The notes under the pieces are model-generated. The model did not search any database. It worked only from the letters and a program-made list of their open reading frames with translations, and was not told the origin of the DNA. A stretch of 64,000 nt of DNA, from NCBI GenBank assembly GCA_030693065.1, contig JAUYBL010000019.1:62001-126000 (forward strand), written 5' to 3'. Source of the DNA: Methylococcaceae bacterium. Its GTDB lineage: Bacteria; Pseudomonadota; Gammaproteobacteria; Methylococcales; Methylomonadaceae. Made by a program: the position numbers and the translations under genes. Of this stretch, positions 55,400 to 64,000 are shown piece by piece. Positions within the stretch are counted from its first letter, which is position 1, and each line of letters begins with the position of its first letter.

Positions 55400-56027
55400 A
55401 CACGTCACTGAAACACTCTTGAGCGGTGAATTTATTTGCCCGACCGCTTTCCCTGATGCCTTCGATTACTTATCGCAAAAAGACAGCTTCAAAAAAGTGG
55501 CGGCCTTTTTGGCGCAACTGGACCGTGAGTTATGTGTGCTGGATGGCGACGAGATATTTTACGCGGCTTATAGCGTGGTCGATGACAGTAATCGCAGCAA
55601 AATCAAAGAGGCATTTTCGGAAATCCGTTCTCAATTCCGACCGGTGGTTGAATGGATGGACATGGTCATGACCGCCATGGGCCAAGACATGCCGATCAGG
55701 GCGCGCGATGAAATCCGTTTGCATAATTTGCTGGGCGCGATTGAACGTGAACCGTCGCTGTGCGAGCAAATGAACCGGCTGACCCAAACCAGCTTATTCC
55801 GCACCAATAAAACTAATATTGCCGACCAACTGAACTGGATATTACAAAAACTGGAGCAAACCGGTTATCTGGTCAAACCTAATCCCCAAGGCACGCTTTA
55901 TATCGTCACCGGCAAAATGAATTACCTGCACCAGATCATTGCTTTTTTAAATGATGCCGAAGAACTGGGACTGGATCAGCACGCTGCAAATAATGAGCAA
56001 ACCGAACAGCAGGAGTTGTTTACATGA
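55392..56027 (+). CDS. MksE/JetB-like kleisin-associated subunit
   Basis: 211 residues, start overlapping the SMC stop and stop overlapping the next start (ATGA). MksE pattern: winged-helix KITE-like protein with FICPTAFPDAFDYLSQKDSF, RSQFRPVVEWMDMVMTAMG, RLHNLLGAIEREPSL and LEQTGYLVKPNPQGTLYIVT. It would bind the kleisin and stabilise the SMC complex. Called mainly by size, wHTH features and position between the SMC and the kleisin. Confidence 0.82.
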   Translation: MFKHVTETLLSGEFICPTAFPDAFDYLSQKDSFKKVAAFLAQLDRELCVLDGDEIFYAAYSVVDDSNRSKIKEAFSEIRSQFRPVVEWMDMVMTAMGQDMPIRARDEIRLHNLLGAIEREPSLCEQMNRLTQTSLFRTNKTNIADQLNWILQKLEQTGYLVKPNPQGTLYIVTGKMNYLHQIIAFLNDAEELGLDQHAANNEQTEQQELFT

Positions 56028-57250
56028 GTTTTGATCAACAACAGATTGCCGGGTTGATTAGAAAGCTGGGTAGCGCCGACCAATTATTGGCGGAAGCCTA
56101 TATTAACGGCACGATATTTATTGATGATGAAAACCGCAGCCTGATCGAAGGCTTAAAAAAAACCGGTCTGTTACGCATAGCCGATCAAAGCGATGAATTT
56201 CGTTTAACAACCGATATTAAACGCCTCATCGACCGCATGTTATTACGCAACTTGCGCTATCGACAAAATACCGACATGGCCAAGATGGTCAAAAGCGTTG
56301 AGGAAGATATTGACGCCTATCGCAATGCCCTTGAACGCAACGAACAGGACGAAGCCAATTACCATCTTGAACAAATAGACGACACCCTTTATGAGTCGTT
56401 GGAGTTGCTGGAAAACAGTCTAAGTGTGATGTTTTCGGCCATCACCAGCCAGTTTGGTTTTGTTAATTCTTTAGCCAGTAAAATCCGTGAAAACGAACGC
56501 GCCCTCGGCTATGCGCAGCAGCTGGTCCAAGAACTTAAACACATCAATCTTAACGATTGCTATGAATGGTTAAACTGGGCGGCACCAGCCGAGTTAAGCC
56601 GCAAAATCATCCGCTTTGTCGACCAATACAAAAATATTGTCGAACGACTGGCCAGCATTGTCGATCGTATGAAAACGCTGCTGTTTACCTTGCGGCTTCA
56701 GGAACAGACGGCCAACCGCACCCGGGCCATGGCGCAATATCTAAAGCAACATCCGGAATGGACACCGCTGGACTGGAGCAATGAAAGCATTGTTCCGAAT
56801 CTGTTAAAACGTGGTTCCGGTTTAACCCTGCAAACGGGAATAAACACACACAATTTAAGTCTGCAGACTGATTTTGTGAGTCTGATTCAAGAGTTAAAAC
56901 GGCAATCCAAACCGATATTACCGATCGATAGAAACGCTGAATTGGTAGCCGTTAATACTGCTGAAGCTGCTGTCATGGAGCATCAGCAAGATGCCTATGA
57001 AGCGCATGTTGAGTCTATGTTTGCCGGTGTGCTTGGCAAACAAGGTCATAAAATTTCAGCGTTAACTTACTGGCAAACAGCAAATTTGGATGTCAAACCG
57101 GAACTCTGGCTGGATATTGTTTTTGCTCAATATTGCTGTTTACCGCAGCGCTTAAGGCGCGCTATTGCCCTGGAAATGGCAGGCAACTGTTTACCGGGCT
57201 TTAACGGTAATCAGCAAATTACTGAGATTTGGCTGCGCCGGGCTCAGTGA
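56024..57250 (+). CDS. MksF/JetA-like kleisin
   Basis: 408 residues. N-terminal winged helix (QQQIAGLIRKLGSADQLLAEAY), a long helical middle (MAKMVKSVEEDIDAYRNALE, VERLASIVDRMKTLLFTLRLQEQ) and a C-terminal winged helix (KISALTYWQTANLDVKPELW). This is the MukF/MksF layout of a kleisin that bridges the two SMC heads. Shorter than JetA of type I systems (about 480). Start coupled to MksE (ATGA). The TOPRIM gene starts two bases after its stop. Confidence 0.8.
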   Translation: MSFDQQQIAGLIRKLGSADQLLAEAYINGTIFIDDENRSLIEGLKKTGLLRIADQSDEFRLTTDIKRLIDRMLLRNLRYRQNTDMAKMVKSVEEDIDAYRNALERNEQDEANYHLEQIDDTLYESLELLENSLSVMFSAITSQFGFVNSLASKIRENERALGYAQQLVQELKHINLNDCYEWLNWAAPAELSRKIIRFVDQYKNIVERLASIVDRMKTLLFTLRLQEQTANRTRAMAQYLKQHPEWTPLDWSNESIVPNLLKRGSGLTLQTGINTHNLSLQTDFVSLIQELKRQSKPILPIDRNAELVAVNTAEAAVMEHQQDAYEAHVESMFAGVLGKQGHKISALTYWQTANLDVKPELWLDIVFAQYCCLPQRLRRAIALEMAGNCLPGFNGNQQITEIWLRRAQ

Positions 57251-57251
57251 C

Positions 57252-58157
57252 ATGAATCGCAAAATGTACCAATGGATCAGTGAGCTTGTCAGGCATCAAC
57301 CCGAGCAAACAACCGAGCGGGCCTGGAGTGCAATCGGTCAAGCTGTGCGGGAGCGTTATCAATGCGGGCAACATCGCAACAACAAATTGCATTTCACCTC
57401 GCAAGATAAATTCGCGTTACGCAGCGATATAAAAAAGGAATTGGGCATTGATCCTTTTGAAACACGTCAGTTACCGGCTAGCCGTCTACAAGTTGCTGAA
57501 TATCATGACAATGAAAAATTAGCCAAAAATCCGGCAAGTCATGACCATGTCTTGGTAAATAGCCCAAGCGGAATGCTTAATCTGAATGGTCGGCACATTC
57601 AGTTACACACCGATGTTGTGCCGGCCGCGGGCATGCTGTGTTTAAGCTCTGAAATTAAGCACATCGACCACTCGGCCATTGTAGTGGTAGAAAATCTCAG
57701 TATTATGGCTTGTTGCAATACGTTGAAGATACCCGCACAAATTAACAGCGCCTTATGGATTTATCGGGGCGATTACAAAAGCGGCGCAAAAATTGACGCC
57801 TGTCATGCGTTATTAAACCGGTTCGGTAACGACAAAGAGATTATCGTATTCAGTGATATGGATCCCAAAGGCTTAGAAATTGCCCTGACCATCGGTAATG
57901 CCCGTTACTGGCTGGGGCCAGAAGCGAGCACATGGAGCACCTGCCTAAAAAGTAAGGTTGCCAGCCCGAGCGGTTATGACAGCCAGGGTGTGGCGATGAA
58001 CTATCTGTTAAAACAACGCGATGCGGGTTATTTATCTGAACCCTTTAACGAGCTGATTTCACTGCTGAATACTAAACGCAGCTCGTACCGGCAAGAACAT
58101 AGTTATGCTCATAATATTCCGCTAGCGCTGTTTTCTATCAAACGTCCCCAAAACTAA
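57252..58157 (+). CDS. JetD/MksG-like TOPRIM nuclease subunit
   Basis: 301 residues from the ATG at 57252, one base after the kleisin stop; an overlapping longer ORF from 57165 exists but adds residues of no family. Topoisomerase-primase (TOPRIM) core in the C-terminal part: Glu147 in AIVVVENLSI and the metal-binding Asp202-x-Asp204 in VFSDMDPKGLEIAL. JetD/MksG proteins use this fold to cut DNA bound by the SMC complex. At 301 residues it is shorter than typical JetD (about 380) and its N-terminal half (1-95) is not obviously DUF3322. I suspect the DUF7281 family but cannot confirm it. Confidence 0.82.
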   Translation: MNRKMYQWISELVRHQPEQTTERAWSAIGQAVRERYQCGQHRNNKLHFTSQDKFALRSDIKKELGIDPFETRQLPASRLQVAEYHDNEKLAKNPASHDHVLVNSPSGMLNLNGRHIQLHTDVVPAAGMLCLSSEIKHIDHSAIVVVENLSIMACCNTLKIPAQINSALWIYRGDYKSGAKIDACHALLNRFGNDKEIIVFSDMDPKGLEIALTIGNARYWLGPEASTWSTCLKSKVASPSGYDSQGVAMNYLLKQRDAGYLSEPFNELISLLNTKRSSYRQEHSYAHNIPLALFSIKRPQN

Positions 58158-58231
58158 ACGACTGATCACCGTAGAAATTTTCGGAACCGAAACTGCTTTT
58201 GTAAATAAAGCTGGCGGCCTACATAAATCAT

Positions 58232-59053
58232 TTAGGCGATACTGCCAATTAATGCGGTGTAATAGTCCAGCATTTGCATCAAAAACTTAATCACCGTATC
58301 AATCTCGTTTTTTATGTCGTGGATAAAATTATGATGCTGGAAATTTTCGGCCACATAGAACGACATCCCCATATAGATGGTGTTACTGCCCATGGCTATC
58401 ATAATTAATGCCGCAAACTTCAACATTAAGCCCCTGAAATTGGCGCTCATTTTGCCAAAGGCAACGCTCACTAAAAGCATTGTCGGTAATGTTCCGGCAC
58501 CAAAAGTCAGCATTAACAAACCGCCTTCTAAAATTGTAGTTGCCGATGTTGCCTTTACTGCCATTGCAAACGTCAATGGACAAGGCATCAATCCATTTAA
58601 CAATCCGGCAATGCTTGCCCCTAGAATTGGACCTTTCGTTCTTGAAGCCGAATAGCCTTTGCGCAACAAATTCATAGGTAACAGCTTTATGGATCCTTGA
58701 AAGGGTATTAGTCCCAAAATACCAAGCGCTAGAATGATGACTACGGCACCGATGAACATTTGCAAAATACTTTGTACTTTGCCAAAAATACCACTAGAGA
58801 CCAGCACAAACCCGAGTGCTGCGGCTGCAAAACCAACCAGTGTATAAACACTTATCCGGGCAAATTGATAAAACAAATAAGGCCAGTAGCTTTTAGTTGT
58901 GCCGGAATTCATAAAATAACCGGACACTAATGCACCACACATGCCTAAACAATGCCCACTACCCAGTACGCCCGCCATAAAAGCCAATCCATAATCAAAA
59001 CCACCTGCAGCAGCCATCACATGCATGCTGTGATCCATCGTTGAATGATCCAT
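58232..59053 (-). CDS. UreH/TauE-like inner membrane protein of copper cluster
   Basis: 273 residues, six or seven TM helices of the UreH_2 (TauE/SafE-like) family. A His/Met-rich N-terminus (MDHSTMDHSMHVMAAAGG) and the conserved GSGHCLGMCGALVSG and GLMPCPLTFAMAV motifs could bind copper. Homologues stand next to CcoI-type copper ATPase genes in cbb3 oxidase clusters. It starts four bases after the stop of the ATPase, so the genes are cotranscribed. Probably takes part in copper import or delivery. Confidence 0.85.
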   Translation of the reverse strand: MDHSTMDHSMHVMAAAGGFDYGLAFMAGVLGSGHCLGMCGALVSGYFMNSGTTKSYWPYLFYQFARISVYTLVGFAAAALGFVLVSSGIFGKVQSILQMFIGAVVIILALGILGLIPFQGSIKLLPMNLLRKGYSASRTKGPILGASIAGLLNGLMPCPLTFAMAVKATSATTILEGGLLMLTFGAGTLPTMLLVSVAFGKMSANFRGLMLKFAALIMIAMGSNTIYMGMSFYVAENFQHHNFIHDIKNEIDTVIKFLMQMLDYYTALIGSIA

Positions 59054-59057
59054 GCTG

Positions 59058-61496
59058 TTATGCCTTATTCAATCGTAGTGAGTTAACAATGACAGATACT
59101 GAACTCAACGCCATAGCAGCCGAAGCAATCATAGGATTTAGCTTACCCAGTGCAGCGACAGGAATCGCAATAGTGTTATAACCAAAGGCCCAAAATAGGT
59201 TTTGTTTAATAATTTTGATCGTGTCGGTACTTAATTGAATTGCTTCTGTCACTTTGTTGATATCACCATGTACTAGCGTCATGTCGGCAGATTCTATTGC
59301 CACATCGGTCCCGGTCCCTATTGCAAAGCCGACATCCGCAGCCGCCAAAGCGGGCGCATCATTAATGCCGTCACCGATCATGCCGACTTTTTTTCCTTCC
59401 GATTGAAATTGGTGAATGATGGCTAATTTTTGTTCTGGTTTAGCATTGGCAATAACCGTTTCAATGCCCACTTTTGCCGCAATATAGAGTGCCGTTTTTT
59501 CAGTGTCCCCGGTGACCATTAACGTTTGCACACCTAACTTTTGCAATCTCTGAATAGCTTGAGCCGCTTGTGGCCTAGGTTTATCGGCGACACCAAACAC
59601 AGCCGCTTCTTTGCCATTGATAGCCATGTAAACCGGCGTTTTACCTTCTCCGGAAAACTTGCTGGCAACAGTTAACAAACCACCAACTTTGATACCTTGT
59701 TCAAGCAACCACGCTTTATTACCTAGAATGAGTTTTTTGCCATCAATCTCGGCAGTTATTCCAAGCCCGGTTTCACTATAAAAATAGGCTGAAGGCTTAA
59801 GATCAATACTCAATTCTTTTGCATACTCGACAATAGCTTTACCTAAAAAGTGTTCAGAATTATGTTCGGCGGATGCCGCCAGCATGATGATTTTTTCTTC
59901 ACCTAATCGAGACACTTTAAAAAAATCACTCACCTTAGGCTTACCTTCGGTTATCGTGCCGGTTTTATCAAAAACGATAACATTCAGCTTGGCTGCTGTT
60001 TCAAGGCTCTCGCCATTGCGAATATAAATCCCTTCACGCGCCGCGTGCCCTGCCCCGACCATTATCGCTGCCGGTGTTGCCAAACCTAATGCACAGGGGC
60101 AAGCGATTAATAACACTGTAATGGCATTGCCAAAAGCAAAACTAAACGGGGCGCCAACCACCAACCAACCAACCATTGTCGCGGCTGATAGCACCATTAC
60201 CGATGGCACGAATACCGCCGATATTTTATCAACCTGCTTTTGAATGGGTAATTTAGTCGACTGCGCCTGATCAACCATATGCACAATGCCAGCCAATACT
60301 GTGTCCATCCCAACCGCAGTAGCACGAATACGCAAGGCACCATTACCATTGACGCAACCGCCCAACACTTTATGATCCATATCTTTAACTACAGGCAAAC
60401 TTTCGCCTGTCACCATGGATTCATCAACGGTTGAAACCCCTTGAATGACAACACCATCAGTAGGAATTTTTTCCCCTGGTCGAACCAGCAACTCATCACC
60501 CACGACGATGGCGTCAACGTCAATGACATATTCCTGACCCTCGCGAATAACCGTGGCAGTGGGTGGCTGCAAATCAACGAGCTTACGAATCGCCTCTCCT
60601 GCTTTACCTTTGGCGCGTTCTTCTAAAAAGCGCCCCAGCAATACAAAAGTGATAATGGCAGCGGCGGCTTCAAAATACAGATGGCCTTTTCGTCTGAACA
60701 ATGATGGCAAGCTATAACCGTAAGCAGCACCGACACCCAGCGCAATCAGCGAATCCATATTGGCTGTGCGTTGCTTTGCCAAGCGAGCAGCCTTAGCAAA
60801 AAACGTCCAACCCGAACCAAAAACAACCGGGGTAGTAAGTGCAAATTGCAGCCAATGCAACCATCTTGAAGTTGGCATCGTCATCCCCACTACAACAACG
60901 GGCAAACTTAATAGGGCTGACCAAACAAATCTCTGCCGGGCTTTTGCAATCCGCTCATGCTCCCTACCAATCAATTTTTTACGCTGCGATAAGGTATCCG
61001 TAGCAAATGTTTGGTAACCCAACTCATTGACTTTTGCGGCCACGTCTTGCTTAGCTAACTGCCCAACAACGGTAAGAGTTGAGGTGCCAAAATTTACACT
61101 GGCTTGTTTAACTCTATCGTCGCGCTTTAACACCATCTCAATCAATAAAGCACAAGAAGCACAGCTCATACCCTCAACAGCAAGGTCAATTTCCTGTATG
61201 GGTCCGTCAAACTCTTTTTTCTGCTGCTTGCGTTGCTGAACTTGGGTCTGGGCAATATTGCCTAAAACAGCATCCAATAAAATCAATAAATTTCTTTTAG
61301 GAAGCCCGGCTGGATCAAACTCAATCACCACAGAACCAAGAGCGTAAACAGATCGGACTGTTTTTATTTCCGGGCGTTTTTTTAAAATAATTTCTAATAT
61401 GTAGCAGCGTTCCTGATCATTTTTCAGAACAGGAGAAGTAATTCTGATACGCCTTGATAATTGATGAATAAGATGAAAATTTTTCGGGGCTGGCAT
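59058..61496 (-). CDS. Cu+-translocating P-type ATPase (CopA/CcoI-like)
   Basis: 812 residues. Two N-terminal metal-associated domains: an HMA_2-like domain (1-85) without the CxxC, then a classical HMA with GMSCASC near 108. Eight TM helices, the P1B ion site CPC near 467 ([13 protein letters not shown]), Asn and Tyr in TM7 (GYNTIAIP) and Met/Ser/Ser in TM8 (AMALSSVSV), the Cu+-ATPase set. TGES near 360, phosphorylation site [10 protein letters not shown] near 509, [10 protein letters not shown] near 707. It lacks the N-terminal Cys-rich domain of CcoI-type ATPases, which is encoded separately at 62686-62850. Confidence 0.93.
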   Translation of the reverse strand: MPAPKNFHLIHQLSRRIRITSPVLKNDQERCYILEIILKKRPEIKTVRSVYALGSVVIEFDPAGLPKRNLLILLDAVLGNIAQTQVQQRKQQKKEFDGPIQEIDLAVEGMSCASCALLIEMVLKRDDRVKQASVNFGTSTLTVVGQLAKQDVAAKVNELGYQTFATDTLSQRKKLIGREHERIAKARQRFVWSALLSLPVVVVGMTMPTSRWLHWLQFALTTPVVFGSGWTFFAKAARLAKQRTANMDSLIALGVGAAYGYSLPSLFRRKGHLYFEAAAAIITFVLLGRFLEERAKGKAGEAIRKLVDLQPPTATVIREGQEYVIDVDAIVVGDELLVRPGEKIPTDGVVIQGVSTVDESMVTGESLPVVKDMDHKVLGGCVNGNGALRIRATAVGMDTVLAGIVHMVDQAQSTKLPIQKQVDKISAVFVPSVMVLSAATMVGWLVVGAPFSFAFGNAITVLLIACPCALGLATPAAIMVGAGHAAREGIYIRNGESLETAAKLNVIVFDKTGTITEGKPKVSDFFKVSRLGEEKIIMLAASAEHNSEHFLGKAIVEYAKELSIDLKPSAYFYSETGLGITAEIDGKKLILGNKAWLLEQGIKVGGLLTVASKFSGEGKTPVYMAINGKEAAVFGVADKPRPQAAQAIQRLQKLGVQTLMVTGDTEKTALYIAAKVGIETVIANAKPEQKLAIIHQFQSEGKKVGMIGDGINDAPALAAADVGFAIGTGTDVAIESADMTLVHGDINKVTEAIQLSTDTIKIIKQNLFWAFGYNTIAIPVAALGKLNPMIASAAMALSSVSVIVNSLRLNKA

Positions 61497-61628
61497 AAGT
61501 GAATCCGTAACTAGAAATGTCTTGAATCTAAGCTAGCAAAGCAACGATTTTTTAAGGATAACGATGCAGCCAGTAAACATCACAGCCAGCCGCATCTTTA
61601 AGATATAAGTGTTCACTCACACGTGGTT

Positions 61629-62249
61629 TTATTTAGGCTTGCGTGAACGAACCAATAAAAACACCATATAAAAAAGCGCCATCCATTCATAACGATGTTT
61701 TAAGGGTTTTAAAATCCATTGTTGTGTAATCGCAGTCCAATGTAATCTTATGAGGTAAAGCACAAGAACATCATTTAAAAAATCAATGATGGTTTTTTCA
61801 GGATCCTTAAGCAGGCCATTTTGCTTCTTTAGACCCATTTTTGTAATAATCTTTGCTGCCTGTAAGGTTTCTTTGGTATTGCCATATTTTTCTTTAGCCC
61901 ACCTGGTCAGTTTGAGACCATCCATTTTGGCTTTAACCTTATCTTTCCATGGAGAGAGTCGACCTGATTTCTCAACTGGCCTAGGCTGCAAAGCACCTTG
62001 CTTTTCCAACTCTGTTATCAAATCAAATAACTGTCTGGCTAACACTTTAAAATCGCAAATCGATTCTTGATACCTAATCGATAATTTGCGCTGCCCACGA
62101 TATAAATTGACTCGATAAACGCCATCTAGCGCCAAAATACTATCGGCAACTACTTTGGCTACCGTAGCATCACAAATTTGTGCAGGTATCTGGAACCTCA
62201 CATGCCCATCATCATGATGCCGTAACACAAATTCTTTTTGGATAGTCAT
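61629..62249 (-). CDS. HMA_2-like membrane-associated protein
   Basis: 206 residues. The N-terminal about 90 residues are like the HMA_2-type domain at the start of the ATPase (HVRFQIPAQICDATVAKVVADSILAL, written in part; LNVRRGQRKLSIRYQ-like), with no CxxC. A basic linker (KDKVKAKMDGLKLTRWAKEKYG) and a single TM near the C-terminus (YEWMALFYMVFLLVRS) follow. Probably a membrane-bound partner of the ATPase. AGGAT precedes the ATG. A terminator-like hairpin lies only about 20 bases upstream of the start. Confidence 0.68.
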   Translation of the reverse strand: MTIQKEFVLRHHDDGHVRFQIPAQICDATVAKVVADSILALDGVYRVNLYRGQRKLSIRYQESICDFKVLARQLFDLITELEKQGALQPRPVEKSGRLSPWKDKVKAKMDGLKLTRWAKEKYGNTKETLQAAKIITKMGLKKQNGLLKDPEKTIIDFLNDVLVLYLIRLHWTAITQQWILKPLKHRYEWMALFYMVFLLVRSRKPK

Positions 62250-62269
62250 TTTTTTATCCTAAAAACAAA

Positions 62270-62306
62270 ACGGGTGAATTTCGCTTATCTAGCGAAATTC
62301 ACCCGT
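62270..62306 (-). terminator. 16-bp perfect hairpin with T-rich tail
   Basis: ACGGGTGAATTTCGCT (62270-62285), loop of 5, then its complement (62291-62306). On the minus strand TTTTGTTTTT follows. It lies between the gene at 62357-62647 and the next start at 62249, leaving about 20 bases for a separate promoter. Confidence 0.85.
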
Positions 62307-62356
62307 TGAAAAAGCCATGAATTCGATCAAAAAATAAACCGACTAACCTGTATTTC

Positions 62357-62647
62357 TTATTCTTTGGTCTCGGCGACGATGTCTTCCAAGTTTTCCTTTT
62401 GCTGAAGGACAAAATCCCTGCCAGCATCAACTGCTTTGGTGGTATTAGCGATGATTTCTTTTCTGTATTTATGAACGAAAAAACCAGCCACTACGCCTAA
62501 ACCAAAAACTAAAACAGGATGCTTAATAACATTACTCATAATTTTACTCCCACTGTATACGACTGCCGAGGCGATAGAGCCCTTAAATATTTCCTTAGAC
62601 ATTGAACCGTTTTCTTGCTGCAAATGCTTAGCATGTGCATTTTTCAT
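62357..62647 (-). CDS. Small membrane protein, YtxH-like layout
   Basis: 96 residues. A hydrophobic segment with glycines (HPVLVFGLGVVAGFFVHKY) followed by a charged amphipathic helix (AVDAGRDFVLQQKENLEDIV). The ATG at 62647 has GGGAAG upstream; an inner ATG at 62602 lacks one. Looks like a single-pass protein with a cytoplasmic helical tail, like YtxH-type proteins. It lies between the Cys-rich protein and the HMA-like protein and may help assemble the copper pump. Confidence 0.65.
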   Translation of the reverse strand: MKNAHAKHLQQENGSMSKEIFKGSIASAVVYSGSKIMSNVIKHPVLVFGLGVVAGFFVHKYRKEIIANTTKAVDAGRDFVLQQKENLEDIVAETKE

Positions 62648-62685
62648 AATTAATGCTTCCCAAGATAAAAATTCGATTTGACTAA

Positions 62686-62850
62686 CTATTGTTTGGATTC
62701 AGGAAGGATCTGATCTTCATGCAACATTTGATAGATACCCTTACATCCCTCACAACAGAACGATTTATCACCGTCTTTTGTAGATAAATTGAACCCTGGA
62801 GTTTCTACGGATAATCCACAAAGATCGCACACTTTTTTAATATCATTCAT
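62686..62850 (-). CDS. Stand-alone Cys-rich metal-binding domain (ATPase N-terminal type)
   Basis: 54 residues: N-terminal CDLCGLSVETPGF and C-terminal FCCEGCKGIYQMLHED. This is the pattern C-x2-CGLPV...FCCxGC-x3-Y of the domain that begins CcoI/FixI-type copper ATPases (PF12156-like), here encoded on its own. The four to five cysteines would bind a metal, probably Cu+. The Shine-Dalgarno is weak. It is too short for usual gene-length cut-offs and easy to miss. It is the first gene of the copper cluster. Confidence 0.72.
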   Translation of the reverse strand: MNDIKKVCDLCGLSVETPGFNLSTKDGDKSFCCEGCKGIYQMLHEDQILPESKQ

Positions 62851-63137
62851 CGTAATTCATCACTTACTGTGCCCAACACGGCGGCAATGCTAGCAAATTA
62901 GGCTAGTCACCACAACATAACTTCGGCTTCAAGCCCGATCATATGAAGGATTTTGATCAAATTAATCGTGAATAATTAGCGAGCAGATCATGTATACATT
63001 AACTTTGTGCCGCGGCAATAAAACAACATCACCAAGCTATAGAGTAAGCACTTTAACGGCACTGTCAAAAGTTGATTTTGTTAAACGGTGGGCGGGCTAA
63101 TTAGTCTCTTCAAAATCAGCCTCGCCAATGAAGCCAA
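62851..63137. other. Intergenic region upstream of the copper cluster
   Basis: About 290 bases. A palindrome TTTTGATCAAA-like lies at 62952-62964 (GATTTTGATCAAATTAATC). It is not an FNR box by spacing. No other signal noticed. Confidence 0.35.
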
Positions 63138-63347
63138 TTAGCCGAACTGCTTTTTAGTTCCACAAACAGCCTTAGTCGATGCCTTCATCAAGGCAATTCT
63201 TAACGCCCCTGTTAGACTCGCTCCCAATCCCATTCGCATAGCGAGAGCGGGCAATAAAATCATTGATGCTACGGCCAAACTTGTACCTAACAGCAAAGAA
63301 CCGCTAGTTTCATTTGAATCTTCAGTACGTGCTAATTCCTGATTCAT
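63138..63347 (-). CDS. Small hypothetical membrane protein, 69 aa
   Basis: ATG at 63347 with TAGGTG upstream. One hydrophobic segment (LLLGTSLAVASMILLPALAM) followed by a short basic tail with one cysteine. No family recognised. It could belong to the copper cluster, but the gap is large. Confidence 0.5.
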   Translation of the reverse strand: MNQELARTEDSNETSGSLLLGTSLAVASMILLPALAMRMGLGASLTGALRIALMKASTKAVCGTKKQFG

Positions 63348-63610
63348 TTAAACACCTATCAACAAACATTTAGGGAAATACTCTCAGAAGAATTAAATGC
63401 AGATTTAATGCCAAATATTAAAACATTGATTTAATTGAAAATATTTTTTATGTTTCTTCAGTTTATGAAAAAAGTGTGTCATATGACTTATTTTTAATAG
63501 GTGATATCACGCACTTTTTTAATCTATCTTTGAGCCACAGCATTTTTCGCACATTTGAGATGAGACCATGTAGAATTGCAGGCCTATATCTTTTAGTCAG
63601 GGTTATTAAA

Positions 63611-64000
63611 GTGTTTAGAGGAACAACCATACTTTCGGTTCGCCGCGGCGATAAAGTTGTGATTGGTGGCGATGGTCAAGTCACCTTGGGCAACACGGTT
63701 ATGAAGGGCAATGCTCGTAAAGTGCGTCGTCTTTATCACGATAAAGTTATTGCCGGTTTTGCCGGCGCAACAGCCGATGCGTTCACTTTGTTTGAACATT
63801 TTGAAGGCAAGCTGGAAAAACATCGTGGCCATCTAACCCGTGCCGCCGTAGAAATGGCTAAAGATTGGCGGACAGATCGAGCTTTGCGCAAACTGGAAGC
63901 CTTACTAACTATTGCTGATGCCAAAACCTCATTAATTATCTCCGGCACAGGCGATGTCATTGAGCCCGAATACGATTTGATGGCAATCGGCTCCGGAGGC
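63611..64000 (+). CDS. hslV: ATP-dependent protease subunit HslV (5' part)
   Basis: 130 codons before the window ends. GTG start with AGGG about ten bases ahead. [20 protein letters not shown]: the catalytic Thr follows a short propeptide, FRG-TT, in place of the E. coli [25 protein letters not shown] and [16 protein letters not shown] match HslV closely. HslV is the proteolytic core of the HslUV (ClpYQ) complex. hslU is expected beyond the window. Confidence 0.95.
   Translation, partial: MFRGTTILSVRRGDKVVIGGDGQVTLGNTVMKGNARKVRRLYHDKVIAGFAGATADAFTLFEHFEGKLEKHRGHLTRAAVEMAKDWRTDRALRKLEALLTIADAKTSLIISGTGDVIEPEYDLMAIGSGG

Noticed and set aside
62948-62968. FNR-like palindrome upstream of the copper cluster
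   Set aside because: The half-sites do not have the TTGAT-N4-ATCAA spacing.

Overview
The window is chromosomal DNA of a gammaproteobacterium. Both ends are core genes in gammaproteobacterial order: tsf-rpsB diverging from map-glnD on the left, and the start of hslV on the right. Moderate GC, several 1990s-style palindromic repeats, a sulfide:quinone oxidoreductase, an SmbP-like helical protein and many periplasmic sensor and envelope proteins would fit a methanotroph of the Methylococcales. That placement is inference; no methane-oxidation gene is in the window.

Layout. 1-4660: tsf (5' end only), rpsB, map, glnD. 4661-7931: a 138-bp MITE-like element, a 57-aa membrane ORF with a strong terminator, an SmbP-like periplasmic protein, a class V aminotransferase and a small lipoprotein. 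7946-14046: an acidic repeat SPOR-domain membrane protein, gcvR-bcp, ppnP with a NYN-domain gene, and the ABC-F protein ybiT. 14132-20087: a tripartite RND efflux operon with a composite palindromic repeat inside it. 20360-21842: sqr plus a DUF2892 membrane protein. 21870-27748: a sensory operon whose hybrid histidine kinase is cut by one in-frame TAA. 27874-31335: an ABC exporter whose ATPase motifs are all eroded, and an APH/P-loop kinase fusion. 31363-35310: a five-gene operon of GTP-cyclohydrolase-II-like, RibD-reductase-like, medium-chain dehydrogenase, pterin-synthase-like and glycosyltransferase proteins, which looks like an uncharacterised pyrimidine/pterin-derived pathway.

36387-47396 is an envelope-protein block: two glycine-zipper proteins, DUF2092, DUF1254, arylsulfatase, DUF3313 and SYLF genes, preceded by a sigma-54-dependent regulator. 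A -24/-12-like site lies just ahead of the SYLF gene. A second MITE copy sits in this block. 47575-51255 holds a fatty acid desaturase, a decayed tRNA-Asn 3' half with a terminator, yaiI, a pyrophosphatase-like gene and a GST. 51725-58157 is a complete four-gene SMC/kleisin/TOPRIM operon, a Wadjet/MksBEFG-type plasmid-defence system in the unusual order SMC-MksE-MksF-TOPRIM. 58232-62850 is a copper-handling cluster: UreH-like transporter, CopA-type ATPase, HMA-like membrane protein, small membrane protein and a stand-alone Cys-rich metal-binding domain. The window ends inside hslV.

The most interesting parts are the reordered Wadjet-type operon, the RibA/RibD/PTPS/glycosyltransferase operon with a PTPS lacking its catalytic cysteine, the ABC exporter with a dead-looking ATPase domain, and the 138-bp MITE family with 4-bp target duplications.
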